A stretch of DNA of 64,000 nt from assembly GCA_019429005.1 (NCBI GenBank), contig JAHYJR010000002.1, forward strand, positions 40,752-104,751, given 5' to 3'. The DNA is from Nanobdellati archaeon (GTDB taxonomy: Archaea; EX4484-52; GLR71). The notes beneath the pieces were generated by a model. It was not told the origin of the DNA. It made no database searches and saw nothing but the letters and a program-made list of their open reading frames with translations. Of this stretch, positions 29,633 to 40,538 are shown in pieces; position 1 is the stretch's first letter, and each line of letters starts with the position of its first letter. Both the position numbers and the translations under genes were made by a program.

Positions 29633-32500
29633 AAAAAAACACCTAGTTCTAAAAAACTTGAAAATAAAACAATCTCAAGAGGAGACATAGTAATAAAAGG
29701 CGCACGAGAACATAATCTAAAAAATATAAATCTAACACTCCCACGAGATAAATTAATAGTTATAACGGGTCTTTCGGGTTCCGGAAAATCATCTCTTGCA
29801 TTTGATACAATCTATGCTGAAGGACAAAGACGTTATGTTGAATCTCTTTCAGCATATGCAAGACAATTTCTTGGATTAATGAACAAACCAGACATTGATT
29901 CAATTGACGGACTTTCACCAGCAATTTCAATAGAACAAAAAACTACAAGCAAAAACCCAAGATCAACAGTAGGTACAGTAACTGAAATCTATGATTACTT
30001 AAGACTTCTTTATGCAAGAATTGGAATACCTCACTGTCCAAAATGTGGTGACAAGATTGAAAAACAAACAGCTGATGAAATAGTTCAAAAGGTTCTTAAA
30101 TTTCCAAAAAGTTCAAAAATTCTTATAATCTCACCTGTTATAAGAAAACGAAAAGGTGAATATAGTAAATTTATTGCAGATCTAGGCAAAAAAGGATATC
30201 AACGTATCCGAATTGATGGTGATTTTTGTAATGTTACAGATGATTTCTTGCTTGATAAACAAATAAAACATGATATTGATATTGTAGTTGATAGATTAAT
30301 AATAAGAGATGGTATGAAAACAAGACTTCAAAGTGCAATTGAAGCAGCTTTAAGTGAATCAAAAGGTCTTGTAATAATCAGGATAGAATCTGAAAAAAAT
30401 AATGAAGAAATACTTTTTAGCCAAAATTTTGCTTGTGTTAAATGCGATATAAATCTTTCAGAATTTACACCAAGAATGTTTTCTTTCAATAATCCATTTG
30501 GTGCATGTCCATCATGCCATGGTCTTGGAGTAAAACTAGAAATTAATCAAGATCTAATAATACCAAACAAAGAACTTTCAATTGCACAAGGAGCTATTGC
30601 ACCTTGGAGCAAACATTTCAAAAGTTTCTATATGCAACGTCTTAATTCAATTGCAGAAAATTATGGCTTTGATATATACACACCAGTAAAAGATATGACA
30701 CAAGAACAGATAGATATCGTTATGCATGGTTCAGGCGAAAAAAAGATAAAAACCAGATATGAACATAAACATTCAGAAGGTCACTGGGAAACATTTACAA
30801 CATATGAAGGCGTAATTAATAACCTGAAAAGATTGCATAGAGAAACAAAATCAGAATATAGACGAAAAGATATTGAAAGCTATATGCAAGAAACACCTTG
30901 TCATTCATGTAATGGAAAACGTCTTAAACAAGAAGTACTTTCAGTAACTATTGCAAACAAATCAATATCTGAGGTTACAGATATGTCTATTACCGAAGCT
31001 AAAGACTTTTTTACAAATATTAAACTAACAAAACAAGAACAGATAATATCAAAACTAATCTTAAAAGAAACCAAAGAACGACTTAATTTTCTTATAAATG
31101 TAGGTCTTGAATATCTTACGTTATCAAGATCAAGCGGCACATTATCTGGTGGAGAATCACAGAGAATTAGACTTGCAACACAAATTGGTGCAAACTTAAT
31201 GGGTGTCTTATACATTCTTGATGAACCTAGTATTGGTCTTCATCAAAGAGATAATATGAGACTTATTAGCACATTAAAAAAATTAAGAGACCTTGGAAAT
31301 ACATTGATTGTTGTTGAACATGATTCCGAAACAATATTAAATTCAGATTATGTCGTTGATATAGGTCCTGGTGCAGGCGTTCATGGAGGTTATATCGTTT
31401 CAAGTGGTACACCACAAGAGCTTATGAACGACCCGAAATCAATAACAGGACACTATTTAAGTGGAAAAAAGAAAATATCAGTACCAAAAATAAGAAAACA
31501 ATCAAACGGACATTATATTGAAATTAAAGGTGCAAATGAAAACAATCTAAAAAATATTGACATCTCACTACCTCTTGGTATTTTAACCTGTATCACTGGT
31601 GTTTCAGGATCTGGAAAATCAACGTTAATAAATGAAACCATGTATAAAGCATTAAAAAATCAAATTTATAGTTCACGAGAACACACAGGAGAATTTAAAA
31701 GTATTACTGGTTTTGAACATATTGATAAAGTCATAAACATAGATCAATCACCCATAGGTAGAACACCACGATCAAATCCTGCAACATATACAAAAGTCTT
31801 TGATGAAATTAGACAACTTTTTGCAACAACTAAAGAAGCAAAAAAACGAGGTTATCTGAAAGGAAGATTCAGTTTTAATGTGCGTGGTGGAAGATGTGAT
31901 GCTTGTGACGGTGATGGATTAATTAAGATTGAAATGCACTTTTTACCTGACATATATGTTGAATGCGAAGTCTGTAAAGGTAAAAGATATAACAGCGAAA
32001 CATTAGAAGTCAAATACAAAGATAATAATATTGCAGACATTCTTGATATGACAGTTGAAGATGGACTGATATTCTTTGAAAATATTCCAAAAATAAAAAT
32101 TAAAATGAAAACTCTTAACGATGTAGGTCTTGGTTATATAAAACTAGGTCAGTCTGCAACAACACTTTCGGGTGGCGAAGCACAAAGAATCAAACTTGCA
32201 AGCGAACTCTCAAAAAGATCAACCGGAAAAACATTATATCTTCTTGATGAACCTACAACAGGATTACATACTGCAGATATAGAAAAACTTCTTACAATAC
32301 TTGACAAATTAAAAATGAGTGGAAACACAATAGTTGTCATTGAACATAATCTTGATGTAATAAAATATGCAGATTATATAATTGATCTTGGTCCTGAAGG
32401 TGGTGATAAAGGTGGCGAAATCATAGCTGAAGGCACACCAGAAGAAGTCGCAAAAGTGAAAAAATCTTATACAGGACAGTATCTTAAAAAAATACTTTAA
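29630..32500 (+). CDS. uvrA: Excinuclease ABC subunit A
   Basis: [109 protein letters not shown]. Confidence 0.98.
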   Translation: MKKTPSSKKLENKTISRGDIVIKGAREHNLKNINLTLPRDKLIVITGLSGSGKSSLAFDTIYAEGQRRYVESLSAYARQFLGLMNKPDIDSIDGLSPAISIEQKTTSKNPRSTVGTVTEIYDYLRLLYARIGIPHCPKCGDKIEKQTADEIVQKVLKFPKSSKILIISPVIRKRKGEYSKFIADLGKKGYQRIRIDGDFCNVTDDFLLDKQIKHDIDIVVDRLIIRDGMKTRLQSAIEAALSESKGLVIIRIESEKNNEEILFSQNFACVKCDINLSEFTPRMFSFNNPFGACPSCHGLGVKLEINQDLIIPNKELSIAQGAIAPWSKHFKSFYMQRLNSIAENYGFDIYTPVKDMTQEQIDIVMHGSGEKKIKTRYEHKHSEGHWETFTTYEGVINNLKRLHRETKSEYRRKDIESYMQETPCHSCNGKRLKQEVLSVTIANKSISEVTDMSITEAKDFFTNIKLTKQEQIISKLILKETKERLNFLINVGLEYLTLSRSSGTLSGGESQRIRLATQIGANLMGVLYILDEPSIGLHQRDNMRLISTLKKLRDLGNTLIVVEHDSETILNSDYVVDIGPGAGVHGGYIVSSGTPQELMNDPKSITGHYLSGKKKISVPKIRKQSNGHYIEIKGANENNLKNIDISLPLGILTCITGVSGSGKSTLINETMYKALKNQIYSSREHTGEFKSITGFEHIDKVINIDQSPIGRTPRSNPATYTKVFDEIRQLFATTKEAKKRGYLKGRFSFNVRGGRCDACDGDGLIKIEMHFLPDIYVECEVCKGKRYNSETLEVKYKDNNIADILDMTVEDGLIFFENIPKIKIKMKTLNDVGLGYIKLGQSATTLSGGEAQRIKLASELSKRSTGKTLYLLDEPTTGLHTADIEKLLTILDKLKMSGNTIVVIEHNLDVIKYADYIIDLGPEGGDKGGEIIAEGTPEEVAKVKKSYTGQYLKKIL

Positions 32501-32565
32501 CACATTTATATAACCAAAAATTTATTTACGGCAAGATATTTATATCTTTAATAATCATAATTCTT

Positions 32566-33081
32566 ATGAAAAAACTTTACCTTGATATCGAAACAACAGG
32601 GCTTAGCAAACACAGTGATATCATAACAGTCGTTGGAATGTATGATGGTAAAAATGTAACTCAGCTTGTAAATGGAATCAATCTTGAATTTGAGGAAATT
32701 AATAAAATTATATCTAAATCAAAAACAATTATAACTTTCAATGGTCAACGTTTTGATATGCCATTTATTCTACATCATTTCCCTGAACTTAATGTAAACC
32801 ATACAGAACACGAAGACCTTATGTATCTTGGATGGTCTTTAGGATTAAAAGGGGGCTTAAAAAGTATTGAGACACATTTTGATATTAGTAGAGATTCAGG
32901 GATAACCAATGGTCTTGAAGCTGTAAGATTATGGCACAGTTACAAAAAAGGCAATAGTAATTCTTTAAAAAAACTTCTTGAATACAATCGAGAAGATATA
33001 GTCAATCTTGAACAAATTGAAACATTAATGAATAACATGAAAAATGCTAATAGTATTAAAAATCAAGAAATAAATGATTAA
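32566..33081 (+). CDS. YprB-like ribonuclease H-like 3'-5' exonuclease
   Basis: MKKLYLDIETTGLSKHSDIITVVGMYDGKNV (DxE), IITFNGQRFDMPFI, LLEYNREDIVNLEQI (C-terminal D). Confidence 0.85.
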   Translation: MKKLYLDIETTGLSKHSDIITVVGMYDGKNVTQLVNGINLEFEEINKIISKSKTIITFNGQRFDMPFILHHFPELNVNHTEHEDLMYLGWSLGLKGGLKSIETHFDISRDSGITNGLEAVRLWHSYKKGNSNSLKKLLEYNREDIVNLEQIETLMNNMKNANSIKNQEIND

Positions 33082-34762
33082 CATGGATTTTGAAAAACTT
33101 ATTTCTTCAAATATAAATGATATCCACTTAAAAGATTTTTTAGAAGAATTACCAACTGACCCTGGAGTCTATCTAATGAAAAATGAGAAAAATGAAATTA
33201 TATATATAGGTAAAGCCAAAAATCTAAAAAAGCGAATTAAAAGTTATTTTATTATATCAAAAACACAACATATTAAAGTCGAAACAATGGTTTCGCACAT
33301 AAAATATGTAGATTTTATCGCAACGAATTCTGAAGTTGAAGCATTGATACTTGAATCCGAACTTGTTAAAAAATATAAACCTAAATATAACATATTACTC
33401 AAAGATGATAAGGGATTCCCATATATTGCAATAACAATGAATGAACAATATCCACGAATTCTTGTAACAAGACGTCTTACTAGCAAAAAAAATCTGTATT
33501 TTGGTCCATACACACAATCAATAATAAACACAGTAACGGTTCTAAGACAAATATTCAAAATACGAAATTGTAATTATAAAAATTTTAAAAAAAACAAAAG
33601 ACCTTGTTTAAGTTATGACATCAATAATTGTGAAGCACCCTGTCAAGATAAGATAACACAAAAAGAATATCTAAATAATATTGATAACTTGATTATGTTG
33701 CTTTCAGGCAAAGATGATTTTGTGATTAAAACACTTGAAGAAACAATGAAAAAATATTCTAAATCACACGAATTTGAAAAAGCTAAAGTTCTAAGAGATC
33801 GTATAATCAAAATAAAAAAACTTCTTGAAAAACAAGTCATTGTATCAGATAAAACGCATAATCAAGATGTTATAGGTGTATTTGGAGATAATGCTGGAAC
33901 TTTAATCAATATGATTTTTGTCAGAAATGGTGCAATAACAGGAAAACGCAGTTATATGTTTTCATCAGATAAACTTAATTATATACAAAATGAATCAAAA
34001 TTAATTTCAGAATTCATAAAACAATATTATAACACTCATGACAGATATATTCCTAAAGAGATATTATTACCCTCTGAAATTGATGATAATGAATTAATCG
34101 CAGAATGGCTTTCAAAAAAGACAAATAATAAGATTAATTTGAAATATCCAAAACGTGGAAAATTAAAAGCTCTTATTGAGATAGCCAATAAAAACGCAAA
34201 TTTAATGTATATACAATCTGAAGAAAAATCAATAAGAAATATTGAAATATTGAACAAACTAAAATCAATCTTAAAAATGGATAAAGTACCGCGTACAATT
34301 GAAGCCTTTGACATTTCAACATTACTTGGAAAAGATTCAGTAGCATCTTGCGTCAGATTTAAAAATGGTGTTCCAGACAAATCCAATTATAGAAAATTCA
34401 AGATTAAAACAGTTGAAGAACAAAATGATTTTGCTATGATGAACGAAGTAATTAAACGTAGATATAAACGAATCATTGATGAAAATAAAAAAATGCCAAA
34501 CCTAATTCTAATAGACGGTGGTAAAGGCCAACTAAAATTTGCTATTGACGCTTTAAAATCAATTGGAATACAAAATCAACCAATTATATCTCTTGCTAAA
34601 CGAGAAGAAGAAATACACATACCCTGGAGATCCGAACCTATTAAACTTGAACAAAAATCAGAAATATTGCATCTTCTAATGTACATTCGTGATGAATCCC
34701 ATAGATTTGCCTTAAGTTACCATAAAACTCTTAGAAAAAAAAGTTTTATTAAAAAACAATAA
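33074..34762 (+). CDS. uvrC: Excinuclease ABC subunit C lacking the C-terminal HhH domain
   Basis: LPTDPGVYLMKNEKNEIIYIGKAKNLKKRIKSYF (GIY-YIG), UVR-like HEFEKAKVLRDRIIKIKKLLEKQ, LILIDGGKGQLKFA, IRDESHRFALSYHKTLRKKSFIKKQ*. Confidence 0.95.
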   Translation: MINMDFEKLISSNINDIHLKDFLEELPTDPGVYLMKNEKNEIIYIGKAKNLKKRIKSYFIISKTQHIKVETMVSHIKYVDFIATNSEVEALILESELVKKYKPKYNILLKDDKGFPYIAITMNEQYPRILVTRRLTSKKNLYFGPYTQSIINTVTVLRQIFKIRNCNYKNFKKNKRPCLSYDINNCEAPCQDKITQKEYLNNIDNLIMLLSGKDDFVIKTLEETMKKYSKSHEFEKAKVLRDRIIKIKKLLEKQVIVSDKTHNQDVIGVFGDNAGTLINMIFVRNGAITGKRSYMFSSDKLNYIQNESKLISEFIKQYYNTHDRYIPKEILLPSEIDDNELIAEWLSKKTNNKINLKYPKRGKLKALIEIANKNANLMYIQSEEKSIRNIEILNKLKSILKMDKVPRTIEAFDISTLLGKDSVASCVRFKNGVPDKSNYRKFKIKTVEEQNDFAMMNEVIKRRYKRIIDENKKMPNLILIDGGKGQLKFAIDALKSIGIQNQPIISLAKREEEIHIPWRSEPIKLEQKSEILHLLMYIRDESHRFALSYHKTLRKKSFIKKQ

Positions 34763-34784
34763 AAACAAAAATTAATTATAAGAC

Positions 34785-34990
34785 AAAATAATTTATAATA
34801 AAAATAATTTATAATAAAAATAATTTATAATAAAAATAATTATAATCAAAATAATTATAATAAAAATAATTTATAATAAAAATAATTATAATAAAAATAA
34901 TTATAATAAAAATAATTATAATAAAAATAATTATAATAAAAATAATTATAATAAAAATAATTATAATAAAAATAATTATAACAAAAAAAT
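34785..34990. repeat. AT-only tandem array, unit AAAAATAATTATAAT (15 bp) with some 16-bp AAAAATAATTTATAAT variants
   Basis: Read directly. Directly downstream of truncated uvrC. Confidence 0.97.
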
Positions 34991-35019
34991 ATAATAAAAT
35001 AACAATCATTTCTCATAAA

Positions 35020-36258
35020 CTATTTACTTAAACTCTCAACAGGATTTAGATTTGCAGCTTGTCTTGCAGGGAAAATACCGGACACACTACCAATTACTGT
35101 TGAAAATACAATTACGGCAAGACTTAACATTATATCAAATTCAATATTCAGTATACCTGTTCCAACAGTCATTGCAGCTGCAAAACCAGCCATTTTTGCG
35201 ATACCGTAACCCACAATTGAACCTAAAACACCACCTGTAAAACCTAAAATACTAGATTCAATCAAAAAGATCAATAAAATATCATTATTTCTTGCACCAA
35301 TCGCTTTCATAATACCTATATCTTTTCTACGTTCAATTACTGAAGTATACATAGTATTCATTATACCAAGACCACCAACAAAAAGAGAGATACCAGCAAG
35401 ACCAATTAATATGACTTGCACAATATTCAATATAGTACCTAAACTATCCATCAATTCTTCAGTCGTTTGTATAGTAAAGTCTTCTTTACCTTCTTTAACA
35501 TCTCTATCTTTTCGCATAGCTTTCTTTATATCCTCAGCGACATCAGCAGGATTAAAATTATCTTTAACATCAACCATTATGATCATATAATCATCAGTCA
35601 TATTAAATACTTTTTTTGCAGTTTCAAGAGGTATAAATATATTTTGATCATCCATATTATTTCCAAGAGTCTCAAGAGAACCTATAACTTTTAAATCATA
35701 ACCATTTATTTCAATTTTACTTCCAATAGTGACTTCTTTACCAAAAAATTGTCCATGACGAACTCTTGTTCCAATAAGTGCATGATATGTATCAGTTGAT
35801 CTTGCATCACGACCATCTTCAATCACAAAATTACTCATCCTTTGAATAATCTTATATGATTCATCAATAGCAAATCCACTTATAAATGTGTTTTTTGATA
35901 TACCTTTAAATTTGACTTGTGCCTCTTTTGTTATCATGCCACCTGCCATATCAACACCCTTTACAGATTCAATCAGATCAATATCGTCATCTGTAAGTTT
36001 TCCTGTTGACATAGCACCAGGCATACCCATAGAACCCGCAGAACCCATAGCACTTCCAGGCATAATCATAAGTATATCAGTTCCAATCTCTTCAAATTGT
36101 TGCATAATTGCAGATTCAAGACCATTACCCATACTGATAAGAGAAACAACTGCAGCAATGCCTATAACTATACCTATCATCGTAAGATAAGATCTTGTCT
36201 GTCTTTCTCTTAAATTACGTAAAACGTAAAGGACATAATCATACAACATAAGCATCAT
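35020..36258 (-). CDS. MacB/FtsX-type ABC transporter permease
   Basis: LRNLRERQTRSYLTMIGIVIGIAAVVSLISMGNGLE, MNTMYTSVIERRKDIGIMKAIGARNNDILLIFLIES, FPARQAANLNPVESLS. Confidence 0.93.
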   Translation of the reverse strand: MMLMLYDYVLYVLRNLRERQTRSYLTMIGIVIGIAAVVSLISMGNGLESAIMQQFEEIGTDILMIMPGSAMGSAGSMGMPGAMSTGKLTDDDIDLIESVKGVDMAGGMITKEAQVKFKGISKNTFISGFAIDESYKIIQRMSNFVIEDGRDARSTDTYHALIGTRVRHGQFFGKEVTIGSKIEINGYDLKVIGSLETLGNNMDDQNIFIPLETAKKVFNMTDDYMIIMVDVKDNFNPADVAEDIKKAMRKDRDVKEGKEDFTIQTTEELMDSLGTILNIVQVILIGLAGISLFVGGLGIMNTMYTSVIERRKDIGIMKAIGARNNDILLIFLIESSILGFTGGVLGSIVGYGIAKMAGFAAAMTVGTGILNIEFDIMLSLAVIVFSTVIGSVSGIFPARQAANLNPVESLSK

Positions 36259-36716
36259 TTGTTTTGTATTAATATATAATTAATCATATCTTTGACTTTA
36301 ACTGCAGACGATTCACATTCAACACTTAATTTATCATGAAAACCTATTCTTTTAGGTTTTATGCCAATAAATATTATTTCAGCTTCAGAATTATTTTCAA
36401 GATATTTTATAAAAAGTTCTAATGGCAATTTATGCGTTGAAAGAGAAATATCACGTATTTCATTTCGTTTTATAATTTTAATTTCGCCAGGCAAACCTTT
36501 AAAATCAGCAGCATCAACAAGTATAATCTTTTTAGGTTCAAAAGAAATAATTTTTCCAACAAAATTCTCAGGAGCTAAACCACATTCAATTAAGTGTGCA
36601 TTAACATTATCATATCTTAAAAGATCTAATACATACGGCCCGATACTATCATCACCACGCATAGTATTTCCAATACCACAAATTACAACATTTTTTGAAA
36701 TATTGTTTAAGACCAT
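36255..36716 (-). CDS. Hydrogenase maturation protease (HycI/HyaD family)
   Basis: VICGIGNTMRGDDSIGPYVLDLL, ILVDAADFKGLPGEI, STHKLPLELFIKYLE, IFIGIKPKRI. Confidence 0.9.
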   Translation of the reverse strand: MVLNNISKNVVICGIGNTMRGDDSIGPYVLDLLRYDNVNAHLIECGLAPENFVGKIISFEPKKIILVDAADFKGLPGEIKIIKRNEIRDISLSTHKLPLELFIKYLENNSEAEIIFIGIKPKRIGFHDKLSVECESSAVKVKDMINYILIQNK

Positions 36717-36782
36717 AAAAATAATAGTTCATAAAAAGTTAAATAAACATTTGAGAACAAAAATATTGTTAAGGTAGATATT

Positions 36783-37100
36783 ATGCATGATGTTAAAGCT
36801 GTGAGATATGTTATTGAAGAACTTAAACAAATCAAAACCTATAAAGCCAAAATCATACTTGGAGAACTTGTTACAACAAAAGAATCATTTAAATCAATGT
36901 TTGATGAGATGGTTAAAAACACACAACTCGAAAAAATTAAACTTGATATAATTTCAATCAAACCAAGAATAAAATGTACTTGTGGTTATGAAGGAGGTAT
37001 AACAATACCAAAAGGTGCACACCTGCATTATGTAAGATGCCCTGATTGTAATAAAATTGCAGATATTATAGAAGGTAATGAGATTAAAGTTATAATCTAA
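36783..37100 (+). CDS. hypA: Hydrogenase/urease nickel incorporation protein HypA
   Basis: MHD start, IKPRIKCTCGYEG...HYVRCPDCN zinc module. Confidence 0.85.
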   Translation: MHDVKAVRYVIEELKQIKTYKAKIILGELVTTKESFKSMFDEMVKNTQLEKIKLDIISIKPRIKCTCGYEGGITIPKGAHLHYVRCPDCNKIADIIEGNEIKVII

Positions 37101-37169
37101 ATTTAATTATAAATAAAGGTCTTCAACAAAATATTTCATATTTATTAAACCCTTTAAACAAATAATTTT

Positions 37170-39524
37170 ATGTCCAATTTATATCTGTTTAAAATCAAAG
37201 GCACAGTTCAAGGTGTCGGATTCAGACCATACATCTATAACTGTGCAATAAAAAATAACTTAAAAGGATATATCAGAAACACAACAGATGGTGTTGAAAT
37301 ATTAATTGATAACAAAGATAAAATGATATCAATACTTAAAAACATCCCAAAAGCTGCTAACATAGAATCAATCAATATTCAAAAACAAGAGAACATAATA
37401 TTTGATAACAAAAAAGTTGATAACAAAACAGTTGATAACAAAACAACCAATAACAAAAAAGGTAATACAAATAAAAATGATAAGGATACAACTGTTTCAG
37501 ATTCATTCAAGATTATAAACAGCGAAACAAAAACAGATAAGATTTTATTATCAATACCTCCCGATTTAGATCTATGTAACGATTGTCTTAATGATCTAAA
37601 AAATAAAGATAATAAACGTTTTAATTATTTTTTTACAACTTGTACAAATTGCGGTCCACGATATAGCATAGTACACAAATTACCTTATGACCGCAATAAT
37701 ACTGCTATGACTTCATTTATTATGTGCCCTTCATGTAATACAGAATATAAAAATCCACAAAACAGACGATTTCATGCTCAAACAATAGCTTGTCCCTCAT
37801 GTGGTCCTGAAATAAATCTGTATTATAAAAATAAAAAAATAATATGCACAAACCCAATAAAAGAATGTGCTAAACTAATAACAGAAGGAAATATTATTGC
37901 AATAAAAGGTGTTGGTGGATTCCATCTTGCATGCAAAACAGACATAAAAATAATCAATAATTTAAGAACATTGACAAGACGAAAACATAAACCCTTTGCA
38001 GTTATGGTAAAAGACCTAAATATGGCTCAAGAGTTCACTAATATAAACAATCACGAAAAAAAAGCATTAGAAAGTATCGAAAAACAGATAGTTATCTTAA
38101 AAAAAAAAGATAAAACAATATTAAAACACGTTTCTGAATTAGACACAATTGGTATTATGTTACCATATACCGCATTACATCACCTTATATTTGATCATAT
38201 TGATTTTCCAATAATACTAACCAGTTCAAATATGCCCGGAGACCCTATTACATCAGATAAAAAATATCAAGATCCATTTACAGATTATGTTCTTGACAAT
38301 ACAAAAGAAATTATAAACACCGTTGATGATTCAATTGTAAAAATAATCTCAGATAAAACATTATTGCTTAGACGTTCAAGAGGATATGTACCTAAGACAA
38401 TTGATATTTCATTTATGACAAATAAGATTAATTGTAAAAATAAAAATTGTAAAAATTATAATTGTAAAAATAATTATACAAATCAAAACAATAAAATAAA
38501 TAATAAAGATCAATGCATTCTTGCAGTTGGTGTCGAAGACAATACAACATTTTGTATCTATAAAGACGGAAAAGCTATAATGTCACCATATTTTGGAAAC
38601 ACAAGAAATCTAAAAACATATGAGTATTTTAAAGAATCAATCACGAAATTTCTCAAATTCGTTGATGCTGTACCAGATAAAATAATTTGCGATTTTAATC
38701 CAACATATATGACATCAATTTATGCTAAAGAATTAGGATCTAAACTAAATATTCCCGTTTTAAATGTTCAACATCATCTAGCTCATATGTATTCTGCAGC
38801 AATCGAACAAGGGTTTAAATACAATACAAATTTCGTAGGTATCATTTGTGATGGCTCTGGTCTTGGACTTGATGGAAACATCTGGGGTGGTGAAGTATTC
38901 TATAAAGGTCAAAAAGTTGGAAGTCTCGAAGAACAATACCTTCTTGGTGGCTCAAGTGCTATTACAAATCCAAAAAAAATGTTATATTCAATACTCCGGA
39001 AATTTATGGACGATAAACAAATAACTGAATTTGGTTTCAAAAACAAGAACCTAAAAATATTTTCAAAACAATATAACACAAAAATAAATTCATCAATAAC
39101 TACAAGTTGTGGACGTATTCTTGATGCTGCATCTGCACTTCTTGATGTCTGTGATTATAGAGATTATGAAGGACGTCCAGCAATGCTTCTTGAATCCATA
39201 TCTACGAAACCATATGATTTTGAACCGATAATAAAAACATATCAGAACAAACAAATTCTTATGACAACACCACTATTTGAATACTTAATAAAAAATATTA
39301 AAAAAGATAAATCTCGTCTTGCAGCAACCGTCCAATTATATCTTGCAAAAGGATTATATACAATCGCAAAAAGTTTTAATAAAAACATTATATTTAGTGG
39401 TGGTTGTGCTTATAACAAGATAATGACCGAATTCATGATTAAAAATTCTGTTAATATTGCTCAAAAATCACCTTGTGGTGACGGAGGTATCAGTTTAGGA
39501 CAGATTGCATCTCAATTCTATTAA
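37170..39524 (+). CDS. hypF: Carbamoyltransferase HypF
   Basis: Acylphosphatase KIKGTVQGVGFRPYIYNCA; zinc fingers CNDCLNDL...CTNCGPRYSI and CPSCNTEY...CPSCGPE; YrdC-like AIKGVGGFHLACK; C-terminal QHHLAHMYSAAIEQ and FSGGCAYNKIM. Confidence 0.96.
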   Translation: MSNLYLFKIKGTVQGVGFRPYIYNCAIKNNLKGYIRNTTDGVEILIDNKDKMISILKNIPKAANIESINIQKQENIIFDNKKVDNKTVDNKTTNNKKGNTNKNDKDTTVSDSFKIINSETKTDKILLSIPPDLDLCNDCLNDLKNKDNKRFNYFFTTCTNCGPRYSIVHKLPYDRNNTAMTSFIMCPSCNTEYKNPQNRRFHAQTIACPSCGPEINLYYKNKKIICTNPIKECAKLITEGNIIAIKGVGGFHLACKTDIKIINNLRTLTRRKHKPFAVMVKDLNMAQEFTNINNHEKKALESIEKQIVILKKKDKTILKHVSELDTIGIMLPYTALHHLIFDHIDFPIILTSSNMPGDPITSDKKYQDPFTDYVLDNTKEIINTVDDSIVKIISDKTLLLRRSRGYVPKTIDISFMTNKINCKNKNCKNYNCKNNYTNQNNKINNKDQCILAVGVEDNTTFCIYKDGKAIMSPYFGNTRNLKTYEYFKESITKFLKFVDAVPDKIICDFNPTYMTSIYAKELGSKLNIPVLNVQHHLAHMYSAAIEQGFKYNTNFVGIICDGSGLGLDGNIWGGEVFYKGQKVGSLEEQYLLGGSSAITNPKKMLYSILRKFMDDKQITEFGFKNKNLKIFSKQYNTKINSSITTSCGRILDAASALLDVCDYRDYEGRPAMLLESISTKPYDFEPIIKTYQNKQILMTTPLFEYLIKNIKKDKSRLAATVQLYLAKGLYTIAKSFNKNIIFSGGCAYNKIMTEFMIKNSVNIAQKSPCGDGGISLGQIASQFY

Positions 39525-39607
39525 ATCCTTTAAATACAATATATTATTCCAATAAATACAATCTCTTTTAAATACAAATATTTAAACTAAAAAAACTAAA
39601 TATCCTT

Positions 39608-39775
39608 ATGTTAAACAGTTCAAGTGCATGGGGTATAGGATTTATACTTGCCGGATTATACATAGGAATATCAATAAAAGATATTAAAAATAGTATTGTA
39701 CTGTTATTGGTGGGTATTAGTTTAATTATTTTCAAAAATCGTGAAAATATTATTGAAGTGGTGAAAAAGAAATGA
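39608..39775 (+). CDS. 55-aa predicted membrane microprotein, not in the ORF track
   Basis: MLNSSSAWGIGFILAGLYIGISIKDIKNSIVLLLVGISLIIFKNRENIIEVVKKK*. Its TGA overlaps the ATG of the next gene (ATGA). Confidence 0.55.
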   Translation: MLNSSSAWGIGFILAGLYIGISIKDIKNSIVLLLVGISLIIFKNRENIIEVVKKK

Positions 39776-40092
39776 TTATTGTAACAACAGATTTTATTGA
39801 AGGGTATAAAATAACAAAAACATTAGGTGTTGTAGTTGGAAATACCGTTAGAGCTAAAAATATAGGTAAAGATATTATGGCAGGCCTTAAAAATATTGTT
39901 GGTGGCGAACTTAATGAATATACATCGATGCTTTCAGATGCAAGAGATGAATCCATGAACCGTATGATAAATAAAGCAACAGATCTTGATGCAGATGCAA
40001 TCATCAATATCAGATTTATGACTTCAGCAATAACTGGTGGTGCAGCAGAACTTATGAGTTATGGTACTGCTGTAAAGATTACAAAAAAATAG
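39772..40092 (+). CDS. YbjQ/UPF0145 family protein
   Basis: MIIVTTDFIEGYKITKTLGVVVGNTVRAKNIGKDIMAGLKNIVGGELNEYTSMLSDARDESMNRMINKATDLDADAIINIRF. Confidence 0.9.
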   Translation: MIIVTTDFIEGYKITKTLGVVVGNTVRAKNIGKDIMAGLKNIVGGELNEYTSMLSDARDESMNRMINKATDLDADAIINIRFMTSAITGGAAELMSYGTAVKITKK

Positions 40093-40139
40093 TTAAAAAT
40101 ATTTAGGTCAAAATAAAAAATTAACCTTTTAAAAATAAA

Positions 40140-40538
40140 TTAATTATATGTCATTTTAGTTCTTTGAATAAATACATCTTTATACTCATCTGCAAGTTCA
40201 ATAAACTGTTCATCCATTGTATTTTTTAAAGACACATTGGAACCACTATTATCCAAATCTTTAGACTGATTTTTAAATGCACCAACATCTACTGTTGTAA
40301 CACAATATAAATATTTATTTTCAAGACCCTTATCATTAAGATTATAATGTTTTGTCAACGCCCACCATACAGGATTTAAAACATTATTACCACTTAAATT
40401 ATATTCAAGTTTAAGTTCTTCAAGATAAACCCAAAAATCTAAATTAGATATTGAACCGCCTTGCGATTCTACCCTTCTTATTGCATCACTGCAAATTTCA
40501 TAGAATACTTCCCCTAACACACTTTTTTCATTAGCCAT
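40140..40538 (-). CDS. Uncharacterised protein
   Basis: Intact 132-aa ORF. Confidence 0.4.
   Translation of the reverse strand: MANEKSVLGEVFYEICSDAIRRVESQGGSISNLDFWVYLEELKLEYNLSGNNVLNPVWWALTKHYNLNDKGLENKYLYCVTTVDVGAFKNQSKDLDNSGSNVSLKNTMDEQFIELADEYKDVFIQRTKMTYN

Noticed and set aside
34809-35009. 66-aa ORF MIVILLYFFVIIIFIIIIF... on the minus strand
   Set aside because: It is only the translation of the 15-bp AT tandem array. No evidence of coding.
36783-37100. HypA CxC rather than CxxC zinc pair (KCTCGYEG...CPDC) as a novelty
   Set aside because: I believe similar CxCG spacing occurs in other archaeal HypA proteins. Not reliable as a new finding without an alignment.
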